A stretch of 64,000 bases of DNA from Trichopria drosophilae. Lineage: Eukaryota; Arthropoda; Insecta; Hymenoptera; Diapriidae. Where the stretch lies: NCBI GenBank assembly GCA_030407085.1, contig CM059582.1, forward strand, positions 207,544,001 to 207,608,000, read 5' to 3'. Positions 14,030 to 25,520 of this stretch are shown here, in pieces. How positions within the stretch are numbered: position 1 is the stretch's first letter; each line of letters begins with the position of its first letter. A program made the position numbers and the translations under genes. The notes beneath the pieces were generated by a model, which was not told the DNA's origin, made no database searches, and saw nothing but the letters and a program-made list of their open reading frames with translations.

Positions 14030-14254
14030 CTTGCTGACTTCTTTTTCGATGAGCTTGTACTTTTTACTACGCGCTAGTTTTTCTGGCTGCGTATTCGCTC
14101 CTTCCAACTTGGAACGTTGTTCTTCAGCGACTTTGAGCTTTGTTTCCGCTTGTCGCGATTCCACCTGATACGCTTGATAAGTCTTCATTGTCGTGTGAAG
14201 TTCGTGGAGTACTCGCAATATTTCTTCGTGAGTCTCGTACCCAATTTCACGACA
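14030..14254 (-). CDS. srGAP: srGAP exon, F-BAR domain third part
   Basis: Internal coding exon of 225 nt, exactly 75 codons, phase 0 at both ends, on the minus strand. The acceptor is TCATATTTTTCAG and the donor GTTTGT. It starts CREIGYETHEEILRVLHEL, continues with TTMKTYQAYQ and a run of charged heptads (VESRQAETKLKVAEEQRSKLE) and ends KLIEKEVSK. The THEE(I/L)L(R/K)V..EL...MKTY.. pattern is the next conserved helix of srGAP F-BAR domains after the QRIYRR end of the exon at 19106. The charged coiled-coil part is typical of the long F-BAR helices. No later exon (rest of F-BAR, RhoGAP, SH3) could be recognised between 1 and 14029, so the following intron is at least 14 kb. Confidence 0.94.
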
Positions 14255-14395
14255 CTGAAAAATATGAAAGTAATTTTGAAATTAGGTTGATTTGAATTAT
14301 ATTCATTTTTAGATTAGTAATAGATTTAAAATTTCTTTTTTCTTAGTAAATATGATGAAAATAACGATCATTGTAACCCGTATTAAATTTTTTTT

Positions 14396-14440
14396 ACCGT
14401 TATTCTAAAGGTCCCGGGTTCGAATCCCGGCTCATCAAAT
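14396..14440 (+). ncRNA. tRNA-like T-arm remnant
   Basis: CCCGGGTTCGAATCCCGG (14413-14430) is a perfect T-arm with a complete internal B box. The following CTCATCA has no matching 5' acceptor strand upstream, and a run of ten T follows at about 14460. So it is a tRNA fragment or a tRNA-derived SINE head, not a full tRNA. Confidence 0.5.
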
Positions 14441-14989
14441 CTCACGAGTTTAGTCCTCGTTTTTTTTTTAAATGATTTAAAAAGTTCGGAAAACATTTTC
14501 CTAGCGTTCATCATTGTAACAGTTAACAATTTTTATAATTATTTTTATAATTATAATAAAATAAAACCGATACTTTGTACCCTATCATCTGTCTTATCTT
14601 ATCCTCCAGAACCTTTTTTATTTTTAATCGCTGTTTATAAATTTCATTATTTGTCAATTGCCTTCGAGTTTTATTCCCAAATTTTTATATCGGTATGATG
14701 CATTTTAATTTTCGATGAGGGCAACTCATTTTTTTAATACAATTGAAAAACAAATACATTTTTTACAATGCAATCTGATAATTTTTACGAGACAATAGCA
14801 ATTTTCTCCAGACTACAAGTCTGTCCCAAAATTACCATATAAAATAGTAAAATTTCCAAGAAAATTTTGCTTCGTCTAGAGTGAAAAGGGAAAGACTCTC
14901 AGTGGGTGGATTTTAAATTTTAAAATACAAATTATCACTCTTTAAGGAATGAAATATGCCAGTAAATACACGTTTATCTCAATCGTCGA

Positions 14990-17190
14990 GTATACCCGGA
15001 AAGCAAGAAGCTCTTAAAGAGATCGTAAACAGTTCTTGCTCTGAATGTCTTTCAGAAAGAATAGTTGAAGAGGTCTCAGTTACGACGATCTGTAGAAAGA
15101 GCTCTTATAGAGGTCTTTATGATATTCATCAAAAAGACCACTTAAAGAGGTCAAGATGCCTTCAAAAGCAGGAAAACGTATTATATTTTTTATTTTTATT
15201 GAAAATTCCTTTAAAAGATGAATACTTTTATTGTTCATAACATTTTCGTATGTTTCTGCATTCTTTCTTTTTGAAATTCCAATCACCAGTGTCGATCCAC
15301 CCGGACCTCAGGATAGACAAGAGAAGAAAGGAGAAATAATGTTTGCAAGAAATGACACTAACTAGGTAAGTCAATGATCAACGCCAATTCTCAGACAAAT
15401 CTGAAATAAAATCACTGTTGCCGCTCGACATTTGAATCATAAATATTTTGTTAGAATTATTTGAATTTAAATGATTACATGAAAACAATAAAAACTATGT
15501 AATTTTAACGTATAAAATTACACTAAACCATCCATACACTTTTTTATTACCTTCTTGTAACCATTTTGTTTCGAATAATTCTCGAAAAATATATAAATAT
15601 TCGAAAAACGATGAAACAATCCAAAGGATGTGCGGTGATACTGTTTCATTTCAGGTTTTTCTGACAGTTGACGCTGATGCTTAACTTAAAATTTCATATT
15701 TGAGAAGTTGTGTATAGAAAAACGCATACGCCTTTTTAAAAGGTACTTTAAGTGCTCTTTCTGATCAATATTTAAGAAGTCGTAAAACTTGTAAGACCAA
15801 TTAAAAAGCTTTATAAGAGGCCTGTTTGTTGTTATTATAAGAGCTCTCGAGACCTTATATTTGAGTAGCATTCAACAGCTACGCATATGTCTTCTTAAGG
15901 AACACATTATGAGCTCTTTCTGATTAGAATTTGTGAAATCTGAAAATTTGTAAAACCACTTAAAGAGATCCTTGCGAGGTCTTTTTGCCGTTCTTATTGT
16001 CTTTTTAAAGATCACTTAAAGAGCCTATTTCTTATCAGTAATTGAGAAATCCAAAAATATGTAAGGCCACTTAAAGAGCTCTTTCTGAGTAGTATTTTGA
16101 GAAGTCTTAAAACTTGTAAGATTACTTAATGAGTACTTTAAGAGATCTTGAGAAATTATATATGAGAAGCATTCAAGAGCAACTCATCAGTATTCTTAAA
16201 GGCCAATTTAAGAGCTCTTTATGAACGCTATTTCTTGTAATATATCTTTTAATTTGAAAGACTACTTAATGAGCTTTTTAAGTTTTTTTTTGTTGTTATT
16301 CTTATAGGAGCTCTTGGGACCTTACATTGGCGAACTATTGCAGTGCATCGCGTAGTCTTGTGAATAATCACTTAAAGAGCTCTTTAAGAGATCTTTTAGC
16401 TGTTCTCATAAGAGCGCTTATGTTTGAAAAATGTTGAAGAGCGACGCAAGTCTTCTTAAAGACATTTTAAGAAGCCTTTTTGCTCTTCTTATAAGAGCTG
16501 TTGAGACCTTATATTTTAGAAGCATTCTAGAGAAAACGGGTAAGTCCTCTTAAAGACTGCTTTAAGAGCTCTTTCTAATGAATATTTGACAAATCTCAAA
16601 ATTTGTAAGACCACTTAATGGGCTCTTTATAAATGCTATTTCAGAAATCTTGGAATTTGTAAGACTATCTAAAGAGATCTTTAAGTTTTTTTGTTGTTGT
16701 TGTTCTTATAGGAGCTCTTGGGACCTTACATTGGCGAACTATTGCAGAGCGTCGCATTAGTCTTATTAATGATCACTTAAAGAGCTCTTCAGGAGTTCTT
16801 TTGGCTGTTCTCATAAGAGCGCTTGAGACCTTATGTTTGAAAAATGTTGAAGAGCGACGCATGTCTTCTTAAAGACATTTTAAGAGGCCTTTTTGCTCTT
16901 CTTATAAGAGCTCTTGCACCCTTATTTTAGAAGCATTCTAGAGCAACAGATAAGTCTTCTTAAAGACCGCTTTAAGAGCTCTTTCTGATCAGTATTTGTG
17001 AAATCTAAAAATTTGTAAGACCACGTAAAGATCGCATTAATTTTTGTTGTAGTTCTTATAGGAGCTTTTGGGACCTTATTTTTGCGAAGTATTGAAGAGC
17101 GATGCATAAGTTTTGTTAGAGCCCACTTTAAGAGCTTTTTCTGATCGGTACTTAAGAAGTCTTACAATTTGTAAAACCACTTAAAGAGCT
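14990..17190. repeat. degenerate tandem repeat rich in AAGAGCTCTT
   Basis: A 2-kb tract in which CACTTAAAGAGCTCTTT, AGACC, GTAAGACCACTTAA and TTCTTATAAGAGCTCTT recur at irregular spacing. Longer units repeat: TTGGCGAACTATTGCAG at 16327 and 16731 (404 bp), and TGTTGAAGAGCGACGC at 16432 and 16845. AAGCATTC marks unit starts near 15868, 16168, 16520 and 16930. The core AAGAGCTCTT is itself palindromic. The first 180 bp (14990-15170) carry the family in a more diverged form. Confidence 0.8.
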
Positions 17191-18730
17191 GTTTAAGAGG
17201 AGTTTCTACTGTTTGGAATAATAAGAAACTTTCTGTTCGTATGGTTGAAACATACTTTTAAAATGAGAAAAATTATTTACATTAAGTACATACAATATTT
17301 CTAAAAACTATTCTAGAAATATATTCTCTTGTCTTGTTATATAAATGTCATCTTGGACAAATATATATTTCTACAAAAATGTAACAAATATTTGCATCTT
17401 ACAAGTTCATCAAAAACAGTATTAAAATTTTTCGGCTCTTAAATTAAAGTAAGATAATAAAGTAAAGTAAGAAGTTTTTAAATTAACGTAAAGCACTGAA
17501 ATTTGCTGCGAACCATCTCCGAAATTCAATGGTGTCAAGGCAGGCAAAGTAAACATGAGTAATTATTTTGTTTTTAACAAATTTATTATTACTGCTTGCA
17601 TTGTTAAACTCCACCAAAGTTTTGTACTTATTTATCAATCACAATGTTACGACTAGTAAGCGACTACATTTGACATAAAATCAATTCTCCAATGTCGACA
17701 TGAAGTTATCTCTTTTAAATTGATAAGCGAACTTAGTCTTCGAAAGTCATATCCGATGTGCCAGTTGACTAAGTTTTCCATTTACTGTCGTTTCTGAATT
17801 TATTTATTTAAATTTTATCTGTTTCAAATAGCTTCGATGAAGTGACAGCATGTTCAATAGATATTTTAAACTTCTTTGTGTGTCATTTCGAGTTATTACT
17901 ACAAGGAGAACATTACTATTCCAGATGGTTATTTTCGGATAGACTGGCAAAGTGGAGAAAATTACCAATATTTCTGTTAAAAACATTATTACAGATCGGA
18001 ATTCCAGACGTTCATTACAAAAAGAGCTCATACAATTTTTCATATTTTAAAAAGTATTAAGTATACTAAACTTCCAAAAGAAATTAGATTTAATGCCTAG
18101 TCAGAATTTATCGTAAAAAAGTCAATTTTTCATCTTTTTCAAAGAACCAGGAAATCGTCCTTTCAGCAGACGTTGCAAACGTACATTCGAATCATCATCA
18201 ATCTAGACTCGTAAATGCTCTCCCTATTTTCACTGTGAATGTATCATGACAATAGGATGGAGTAATGGGATGACGATACGTCAATTAAGATGCAAAAGCA
18301 CTGGCACGGATTACTCAATTAAGCCACAGAATCGTGAAAGTCGATGAGGAATGAAAACCAGGCTGATGGAAAATGATAGACGCTGATGTAGAAAGTTCTT
18401 TGTAATAAAAGACGAAAGTGGTCAATGTGCACTACAAAAGATGGTTGAAAGTAGATCAGCACTTGTTCCCATCTATCCTTTTGTAATGCAAAAAAGTCTA
18501 ATACTTTTGTGTAATTCGAAAATATTTTGATTTCTTATAATTATTAATTCTTTAGTAATTTTCAGTAACTTAAATTTTATTTTTTTTTTCACGATCTATT
18601 AGACCCCGAGTCGGGCCTTGTTATTTAATGAATTTCATTGTCTATAGGGGTCAACGATTCTGGTAAGCGATTTTGAACATACAAGAGAAGATTTAGCGAA
18701 ATTCGAATCACAAAAGAGTAAAAAGTGACG

Positions 18731-18811
18731 GAAGTAGCTTAGCCGCCGCTAGGAGCGCTCGCGACCCACGCTGTTCTGTTTTGCTCTCGTTATAGAAATG
18801 TATATTCATTT
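18731..18811 (+). repeat. short dispersed repeat (CCGCCGCTAG..GTTATAGAAATG), copy 1
   Basis: A GC-rich block of about 80 bp starting AGCCGCCGCTAGGAGCGCTC and ending TCTCGTTATAGAAATG. The same start and end words with similar spacing occur at 24196-24287 (opposite strand) and 25438-25520. Class of element not recognised. Confidence 0.6.
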
Positions 18812-19105
18812 GTATATTAGACGACATGAAGTCTATTTCAATATTGTATTCTCTCTAAGATTATGTCACTTTTTGCAAAAGGTTACTTTCTGTTCATCAT
18901 GGAAGGAATTCATCTCGTGATGGACCCTATTGAAATTATTTGGAACAAGTCATCACTTAACTTAAATTAATGTTAATATAAACAAGGTAAATTAATTTGA
19001 CTTTCCCACCCAAAATATCTATTTTTGAAAATTGAGGGTTATTTTCAACAACAGTTTCCTCAAGATTGGATTTTTTTAAAACTCAGAAACGTGAACCGTA
19101 CTTAC

Positions 19106-19271
19106 CCGTCTGTAAATACGTTGGACATCCTCCATCACTTGGTTCAGACGACCTACGAGATGTGTACTGTAGACTTCGGAGAGAGCCGCGTGATCTCGAC
19201 TGAGTGACTTTGTTTCGTTGAGGAGCTGTTGCCAACAGGCATAACTGGAAAAAAGGTGCCATTGTTCGCGT
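19106..19271 (-). CDS. srGAP: srGAP exon, F-BAR domain middle part
   Basis: Internal coding exon, 166 nt on the minus strand. The acceptor is TTTTGCTTCCAG; one base (A) completes the Lys codon opened by the preceding exon, then 55 codons follow, ending exactly in phase 0 before a GTAAGT donor. It encodes REQWHLFSSYACWQQLLNET, then a DHAALSEVY motif and ends in QRIYRR. The (A/N)CWQQLL and DHAALS(E/D)(V/I)Y motifs are hallmark conserved stretches of the srGAP F-BAR domain. It lies 2784 nt downstream of the previous exon and 4851 nt upstream of the next. No frameshift or stop interrupts it, so the gene looks intact here. Confidence 0.94.
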
Positions 19272-20613
19272 CTGGAAGCAAAATGAAAAAAAATTGACTC
19301 ATTAGAAATGTCATAATTACGCTTGAATACTCGACCCCTTGTGTTAAAAGACATGAAAGCGCTTTCCAAATGACCCGAGTGCTAATTTCCCCAATAAATT
19401 GATTTCATTTACGAGTTTCCTTTGAGACAGTGAATTTTCTAGTTATCTTAATCAACAATCTCTGTTTTGTAATGTCATAAAACTTAAAAGCTAATTAAAT
19501 TTCAATACGTTTCGAAATCAATCAGAAAATATATTCAGATTTTTTTCTATCTAAATTTCTTGGGGTGAAAATTTGCTCGGAAAAAACGATAAAATACGAC
19601 TTAATACGAAAAAACACGAAAGTTACGTGAAAAACAGGAAAAGTCTACGGTAAAACTTTGGTAGTATAATTTGAGGTTATGCCGAATGACATTTTGATCC
19701 ATATAGTTATTGAGTTGAGACGTTTCCTCCCCCCCCCGAGAAATTCCTCAGATGTCATCAAAACCCAGATGACCCAAATGATAATAAAAAACATAATGTT
19801 TTAAGATTTTTGTTGGCCATATTGAATCCGCCATTTTGAATTTTGAAAATATGTAAACTTTTCTAAAAATATTCCATTTCACAATTTCGAGGCCAAAGAA
19901 ACGCTACCCGTATCACGTGACCCATATAATAAAACCTTCCTGAAAGTAACTTGAGATTACAGTCCGACTAGTTATAGTACTTTTATTGAAACTATCCCCA
20001 GTAGAAGGATCCTCGTTCGCTTCATTTTGCCAGTAGCGGAAAGGTTAAATATAGCCTTCAAACTTCCGGTAATGTACAGAAATACATTTGCTTTAATTCT
20101 CTTTTGTTCGCAGCTGCCGTGGAGAAAACCCTACGACTATATTGGATTGTGTGCATTGTACACGCGACTTAGTAAGTAAGTAGATGTATACGACTAACTT
20201 TCAGATCGTTTCTAATTTGCTATTTTAATCTTAGTGAAAAAAATCGTTCGAGGGGTGAATTTACATCGTAATTAATACTGTGTTAACTTCATTAAAAGTC
20301 AGTTTCACTTATACGAACAAAAATTATCTGAATTTAGTATCTGACTAAATTTTTGAACATTTTACTAATGGTATATTTACTAATGGTTATAAAAGTTCAC
20401 TGGTTCATAGAAGTGACTTGAACACAATAAATAGTCTGTTTTGTCGAATTACGCTTAAAAATAAATACAAAATACAACAAAAATAAAACTTTTTTTTTTA
20501 AATGTTGGTATATAATAAAACAATTTAATAATAATATACAATTGTTTCTATTGGTATTCATTTTTTTTTTGTTGGAAAGCGTTTGTTCTATTATAGTTAA
20601 GTGCAGCATTACA

Positions 20614-20660
20614 AATGGCAAGTGGTATAATGGCAGGGTTCAATCCCGCGTCAGGACACC
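20614..20660 (+). ncRNA. tRNA-like remnant lacking the anticodon arm
   Basis: A D-arm-like TGGCAAGTGGTATAATGGC runs directly into AGGGTTCAATCCCG, a T-arm-like segment. The anticodon arm is missing. This is most likely a deleted tRNA pseudogene. Confidence 0.4.
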
Positions 20661-21467
20661 TTTTAAAATAAACATAATTTAATGCAATCATAAAATTTTT
20701 CTTTTTTCATCTTAAATTCAGAAAAATTGAGTATTTCAAGCATTGCCTGATTTCATCACTTTTGACATAAAATTTGACCATATTTTAATATTTTTTTTTA
20801 ATTCGGTCTGTGCCTAAATTACCATTTTAACATTTCTGTATCTTCTGGTATCTACGTCCATTTATTTTGACTGTCAAAACGACGAGGGATTTTATTGTTT
20901 ACTAACTTTTGCTCTCGGAATTTTAATTATCGACGTTAAACCTTTTTTACCCTCATAAATACGTTAAGGATGCAATTTTTTTCCATGATACCAGAACTTT
21001 ATCACGCACGATCCAGCCCAATATGTCCATGGAACGCGTTTGAGTTTACAAAACGAACTAAAAAAAAAATTCATTGGAACGCTTCCCTGGGATATATAGC
21101 GCACTTGAATAGTATTCATCGCAGACGTGTTTACGTAACCGAGGGAATATGCAAAGTGAATATATAGATAGGTACATGCACGTATACCCGGTGGAGCCCC
21201 TATATAGGGATTATCCGGATTGCGGCTTACCTCTGCCACGAAAACGACGTATATACATCCCATCGCTTTTGTACCTACCTCCATACTTGGGTATGCTTTC
21301 TCATTTCGCAGAATTCCTAACTATTTTGGATTTTTCTCAAAGTTTTTCAATTCCAAGAATCGAGAGTACACAGAGATAATTAGTCGTTAAAAAATGGAGA
21401 ATCGATATTCACATATTATCCTTAATTATAATAATCGTTACTGCCTCAGATTTTCTGCAGACGAAAG

Positions 21468-21527
21468 CAGCGGTACGATTAGTTGACTGGCAACCGAAAC
21501 ATCCTGGGTTCAAATCCCGATCGGTCC
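21468..21527 (+). ncRNA. tRNA-like remnant
   Basis: GATTAGTTGACTGGCAACCG resembles a degraded D-arm, and CCTGGGTTCAAATCCCGA is a good T-arm with B box. CGGTCC then precedes a run of nine T. No acceptor pairing upstream. Confidence 0.4.
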
Positions 21528-22055
21528 TTCTTTTTTTTTAATTAAAATAATTATCAAAAAATTGTAAAAAATCATTATGAGAATTAAAAAAATGCTTAAT
21601 GTGGCACGAAACTTATTTGCGTATCAAAATAAATATCTGTAAATTTAACTACTATTTCTTAGTATAAATTCAAATTCGAATTGTAATATCCTTTTAAAAA
21701 TGTATTTGAAATGCGCATTGTTGACCAATCGAAATATTTTTCTGTCACTCTGAGAGCAAAATGGTACTTTCTCTCCCCAGGGAGCAAAATAAGTTTCTTG
21801 TACTCGTTTCGCCCCAGTATAAAACTTGCACTAGTCCGTAAACACCTATTTTGCTCCCTAGTTTGAACATGTACAATTTTTATTACTTCCACTATTAATA
21901 AAAAAATATAACAATGATATATTACGCTTAAAATTGGTAATAATCGGGAAAGATACTTCAAAAGTACCAAGGTACTAAAATATTACTATATTGACTCGAA
22001 ACGTATTGAAAAGGCAATTTAGATAAACTCAAAAATTGGTTTTAATAATACTAAC

Positions 22056-22239
22056 TTTTGTTTTTGCTCTTTGTGCCTTAGCTGTATACTTCTGGCCATT
22101 TTTTCCAAAGATTTGCTGTAGTCGAGCTCCAATTCGGCTCTTTTCCTGAAGAAGTCTTGGAGTTCCGCTACAAGCGCAACTTGCGCTTCCATCCGGACGT
22201 CCAAGCATCTTAGCTGCTCGTTTAATTGCAGCCTTATAT
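22056..22239 (-). CDS. srGAP: srGAP exon, start of F-BAR domain (most upstream exon found)
   Basis: Internal coding exon of a Slit-Robo Rho GTPase-activating protein orthologue, 184 nt on the minus strand. It begins after a TTTGTTTACAG acceptor with two bases completing a GAT (Asp) codon, so the missing upstream exon must end in phase 1 with G. It then reads 60 codons and ends with two bases before a GTTAGT donor. Readable landmarks are IRLQLNEQLRCLD, then QDFFRKRAELELDYSKSLEKMA, the signature first helix of srGAP-type F-BAR domains. The family's F-BAR domain forms curved dimers that bind membranes and link Slit/Robo signalling to Rho GTPases at the cell cortex. The trailing AA joins the leading A of the exon at 19271, giving KEQKQK followed by REQWHLF. 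Family identity is from recognised protein similarity; the splice sites and phases are seen directly. Confidence 0.93.
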
Positions 22240-24195
22240 CTGTAAACAAAATTTTATACATTAAAATACATAAATTTTATGTATATATTATTATTTAAAC
22301 AAACGAGAAATGCATCTTATAATTTACAGTGATTAACGGTGGAAACAATTTTCTCAGGTCAGAAAAGAGATACTTTTCGCCCTTGGTCTACAATAAGTAA
22401 AATGTAACTTTTTAAGAATGTTGCAAAATATAAACAAATATTTTTAAGATAATAGTTATTTTTTAGGTGTTATCTTTTCCAAATTTTGGAATTTATGTAT
22501 AAACAATTTAACAAACATTGGTAAATACGTAACGAAAGGATGGTTCTATCGGAAAACAAACAAAGCAGTGTCAAGTTCAAAGATTGCGAGCGATTTGTGT
22601 GGGAATGCCTTCAGACATCGGAAGGGAAACGTTGCCAACCTGAGTTTACAATCGGAAGAGTATCGCATTTCTCGACGTTGCGTAAGAATTATTTATACCT
22701 TAGGCTTATTTATAAAACAAAACGGCGCGTTTTCAGAGCGCATGTACCAATTTGACAGTTAGTCGATAATTTCCTGCAACGAATTTTCAACGTGACGGTA
22801 GGACGAGAAAACGCCCGAAGCCGCCCCGTCTCCTGATGAAAAATTCATTTCCACTTTCCCAAGTTCTCCTCTTCTCCATTGCAACAAAAAAATATTCAAT
22901 TCCAGGGTAATCAGAAACGCTGAAACTCTGACAATTAAGGGGGAGAAAAGATAATTAGTAATTACGCTAATAAAAAAATTATGCTGCAGAATATTAAGGG
23001 AACTGCAATATGAAGAATATTGAGGAAACTATTATAAATAATAAATGATTAGCGACAGAATTAGTCTAGCCGCCCCCCCCCCCCTAAGTTATACGCTTCA
23101 CTAGCTTCCTATTCTCCCCCACCACATTTCGCGGCGCTTCACTCGGCATAGATCGGTAGGTATCGGCTAAACGCTTCGGTAATACAATCGCGTCGGATGT
23201 AAACAAACGTACGGAAGTGGGGGTAGCAAGAAGCTATAGCTTCCGCCTTAAACAAGCAAAATATTTTGAATTTTGTGGACAAGTTTCTTATTTTAGAATA
23301 AAAACTTTTGAAAAAATATTTTTCTTTATCATGAAGACATTTTACTCATATCGGATTGTTATTTATAAATAGCAATCTGTCCTCAAATTACCGTTAAAAA
23401 TGGTGAATTATCGTATAATATCTCCATAAATATTATTAAAAATTCACCTGATAAGTAACTTTAAAAAATCGTTTAAATACTGATTAACGTCAAAAATGAA
23501 AAATGTATACAATGAAAAAGCCACAAAGTAACGACATAAATATTCCCATTAAATTTCTTCGTTAACAGCCTTAGCTGACGATGTAAAACTAATTAAACTG
23601 TCAAAATTTGCTAATCAAAAGGTAACAAAGAACGTTCGTCCCGTCTCGTTTATGTCGAGGTCCGTTAAAAAAACGTGACGTGGGTTTTCTAACGTCGAAA
23701 CCTGCAAAAGAGCTTTTATGAATGGAAGTATCCCACAGTGATATGAAAAATCCCAAGGTACTTTAACGTCTTGAATTGGTTTATTTTCTGATGGCCATGG
23801 GACAATGGAGTTTATAAGAAGGCCGCTGATCTCGTAAAGGAAGAATAAAGCTCAAATGCTTTTGCGACCATCGACTTTTCTCGTCGTCGATTAAGTTTTC
23901 ATCTCAACATTGTATATCCTTTTTCAAACTTGAAAAGAACCATTGTAAGATTCAATGTTATTTTTCAAATTTAAATTAAAAAAAGTCCCAAATTTGTTTG
24001 GCTTCCAAAAGTATTGTTAACAAATCATTTTTCGATTCTAAAAACGATGGTGCTGCTACAACCTTTCTTCCTATCATGTTTAATGTTCAAGAAAAGTGAG
24101 GTTAAATGTAAGTAAAATACTTTGTATTCTGTGGACAAGTTTCTTATTTCAAAATAGAAACTGTGGGCAAAATCTTCTAAAATAATAACATAAAC

Positions 24196-24287
24196 GTACC
24201 GGCAAACCCATTTCTATAACGGGCGCGGAAAACAATTACGGCAGCACCGAGAAGTCCCAACTGCGACTAGCGGCGGAAAGAAGTACT
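24196..24287 (-). repeat. short dispersed repeat, copy 2
   Basis: On the minus strand it reads CTTTCCGCCGCTAGTCGCAG, a diverged middle, then TTTTCCGCGCCCGTTATAGA. It matches copies 1 and 3 at both ends; the middle is longer by about ten bases. Confidence 0.6.
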
Positions 24288-25437
24288 ACATTGTATACAC
24301 TTTTACTAATATACATTATATACTTTTAATAATTTCGGGTATGTTTGCACACATTTATGATTTATGAAATAGCGAAGGTTGATAATCAGTTTCACTAAAT
24401 AAAACTATTGCCATCTTGCTTCCTATCGTGTTATAACAAAAATCTAATTTCTACTTTCAGATTAGTTCAATTTTAGCAACAAATTACTAATAAATTTGCT
24501 ATAATGACCAATTTTTAACTTTACATTATTAGTATTCAACTAATTCTAGAGTGGTAACATGATTTTTAATACTGAGTACTAATACTAGTCCTGTAAATTG
24601 TAGAAAAGTGGAAAATGAAATTCGGCCCAAAAATGTGCCAAAATGGCTACAATGTAACATTTTTACTAGTAAAAATTCAAACTTAAAAACAAATCATTCG
24701 CCTCTGATACATTGATTTTAAAATACCTGAAAATTTTTTGGGACTTGAGCTTATCATGATCAAGAAGCATTTCTACGTCATTCACAAAGAAAATTCTTTT
24801 GGATGACAAATATTACCAGACTCTAGGTTATTAATAATGTCTTAAACTGATCCAGTCTTTTATCATAAGGAAGTCATGTGAATAATGCACGCTGTGTGCA
24901 CAACTATGTATAGATCGAGTAATCCCCGAAGCGCATTAGGCATCATTGCTTATTAACGGATATCGGAGGTCATCGACTCTCACTTTGCCTGACTAATGAT
25001 CTCGTTATGCACTACTTGTTATTGAAATTTTTATTTACTATATCCGATCAAAATACTACGATTAAACGACAGCTAGGAATGCGAATGCAGTATAATGACT
25101 TGCGTTTTTATGCGAGTTAGATATTATGTTAATTGTGTGACTTAACTAAGAAAGTTTTGTAGATTACCAACAAATACATAACAAAAGAAAAATCGTTGTT
25201 ACATTTAATGTTGTTGACACATTTTTACCAGTTGTGAAGTTGGGTAATAAGAAATGTTACTATTGTTATTGGAAATTTTACTATTTTGACATTCTATAAA
25301 CAATATAACAATAAACTGGCAAAAAAAGGTTCTCAGATTTGTAATATAGATTAAAATAAAAATTACAAAGAGTGTGTAGGCAGATTTGCTACTAAGAAAC
25401 ATGGAATAGTTAACACCTGCATCGAATAGTTAATCCT

Positions 25438-25520
25438 GCTTCCGCTAGGGGCAGTCATGACTATCGCAGCGCTAGTGTCGTTGCTTTCCGCTCCCGTTAT
25501 AGAAATGGAAATTCCATAGT
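25438..25520 (+). repeat. short dispersed repeat, copy 3
   Basis: Reads GCTTCCGCTAGGGGCAGTC, a GCAGCGCTAGTGTCG middle, then TTTCCGCTCCCGTTATAGAA. Same layout as the copies at 18.7 and 24.2 kb. Confidence 0.6.

Larger units (their letters stand above)
14255..19105 (-). other. srGAP: srGAP intron, 4.85 kb
   Basis: Bounded by the GTAAGT donor at 19105 and the AG acceptor at 14255 on the minus strand. It contains a tRNA-like arm at 14396-14440, a large degenerate tandem repeat (about 14990-17190) and one copy of a short dispersed repeat (18731-18811). The stretch 17220-18720 is AT-rich with nothing I can assign. Confidence 0.85.
19272..22055 (-). other. srGAP: srGAP intron, 2.8 kb
   Basis: Bounded by a GTTAGT donor at 22055 and a TTCCAG acceptor at 19272. 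It holds two tRNA-like sequences (20614-20660, 21468-21527) and a pair of opposed GGGAGCAAAAT / ATTTTGCTCCC motifs (about 21775-21860). The rest is AT-rich intron. Confidence 0.85.

Noticed and set aside
23070..23084. Poly-C run
   Set aside because: A simple homopolymer, possibly of uncertain length from sequencing; no structure around it.
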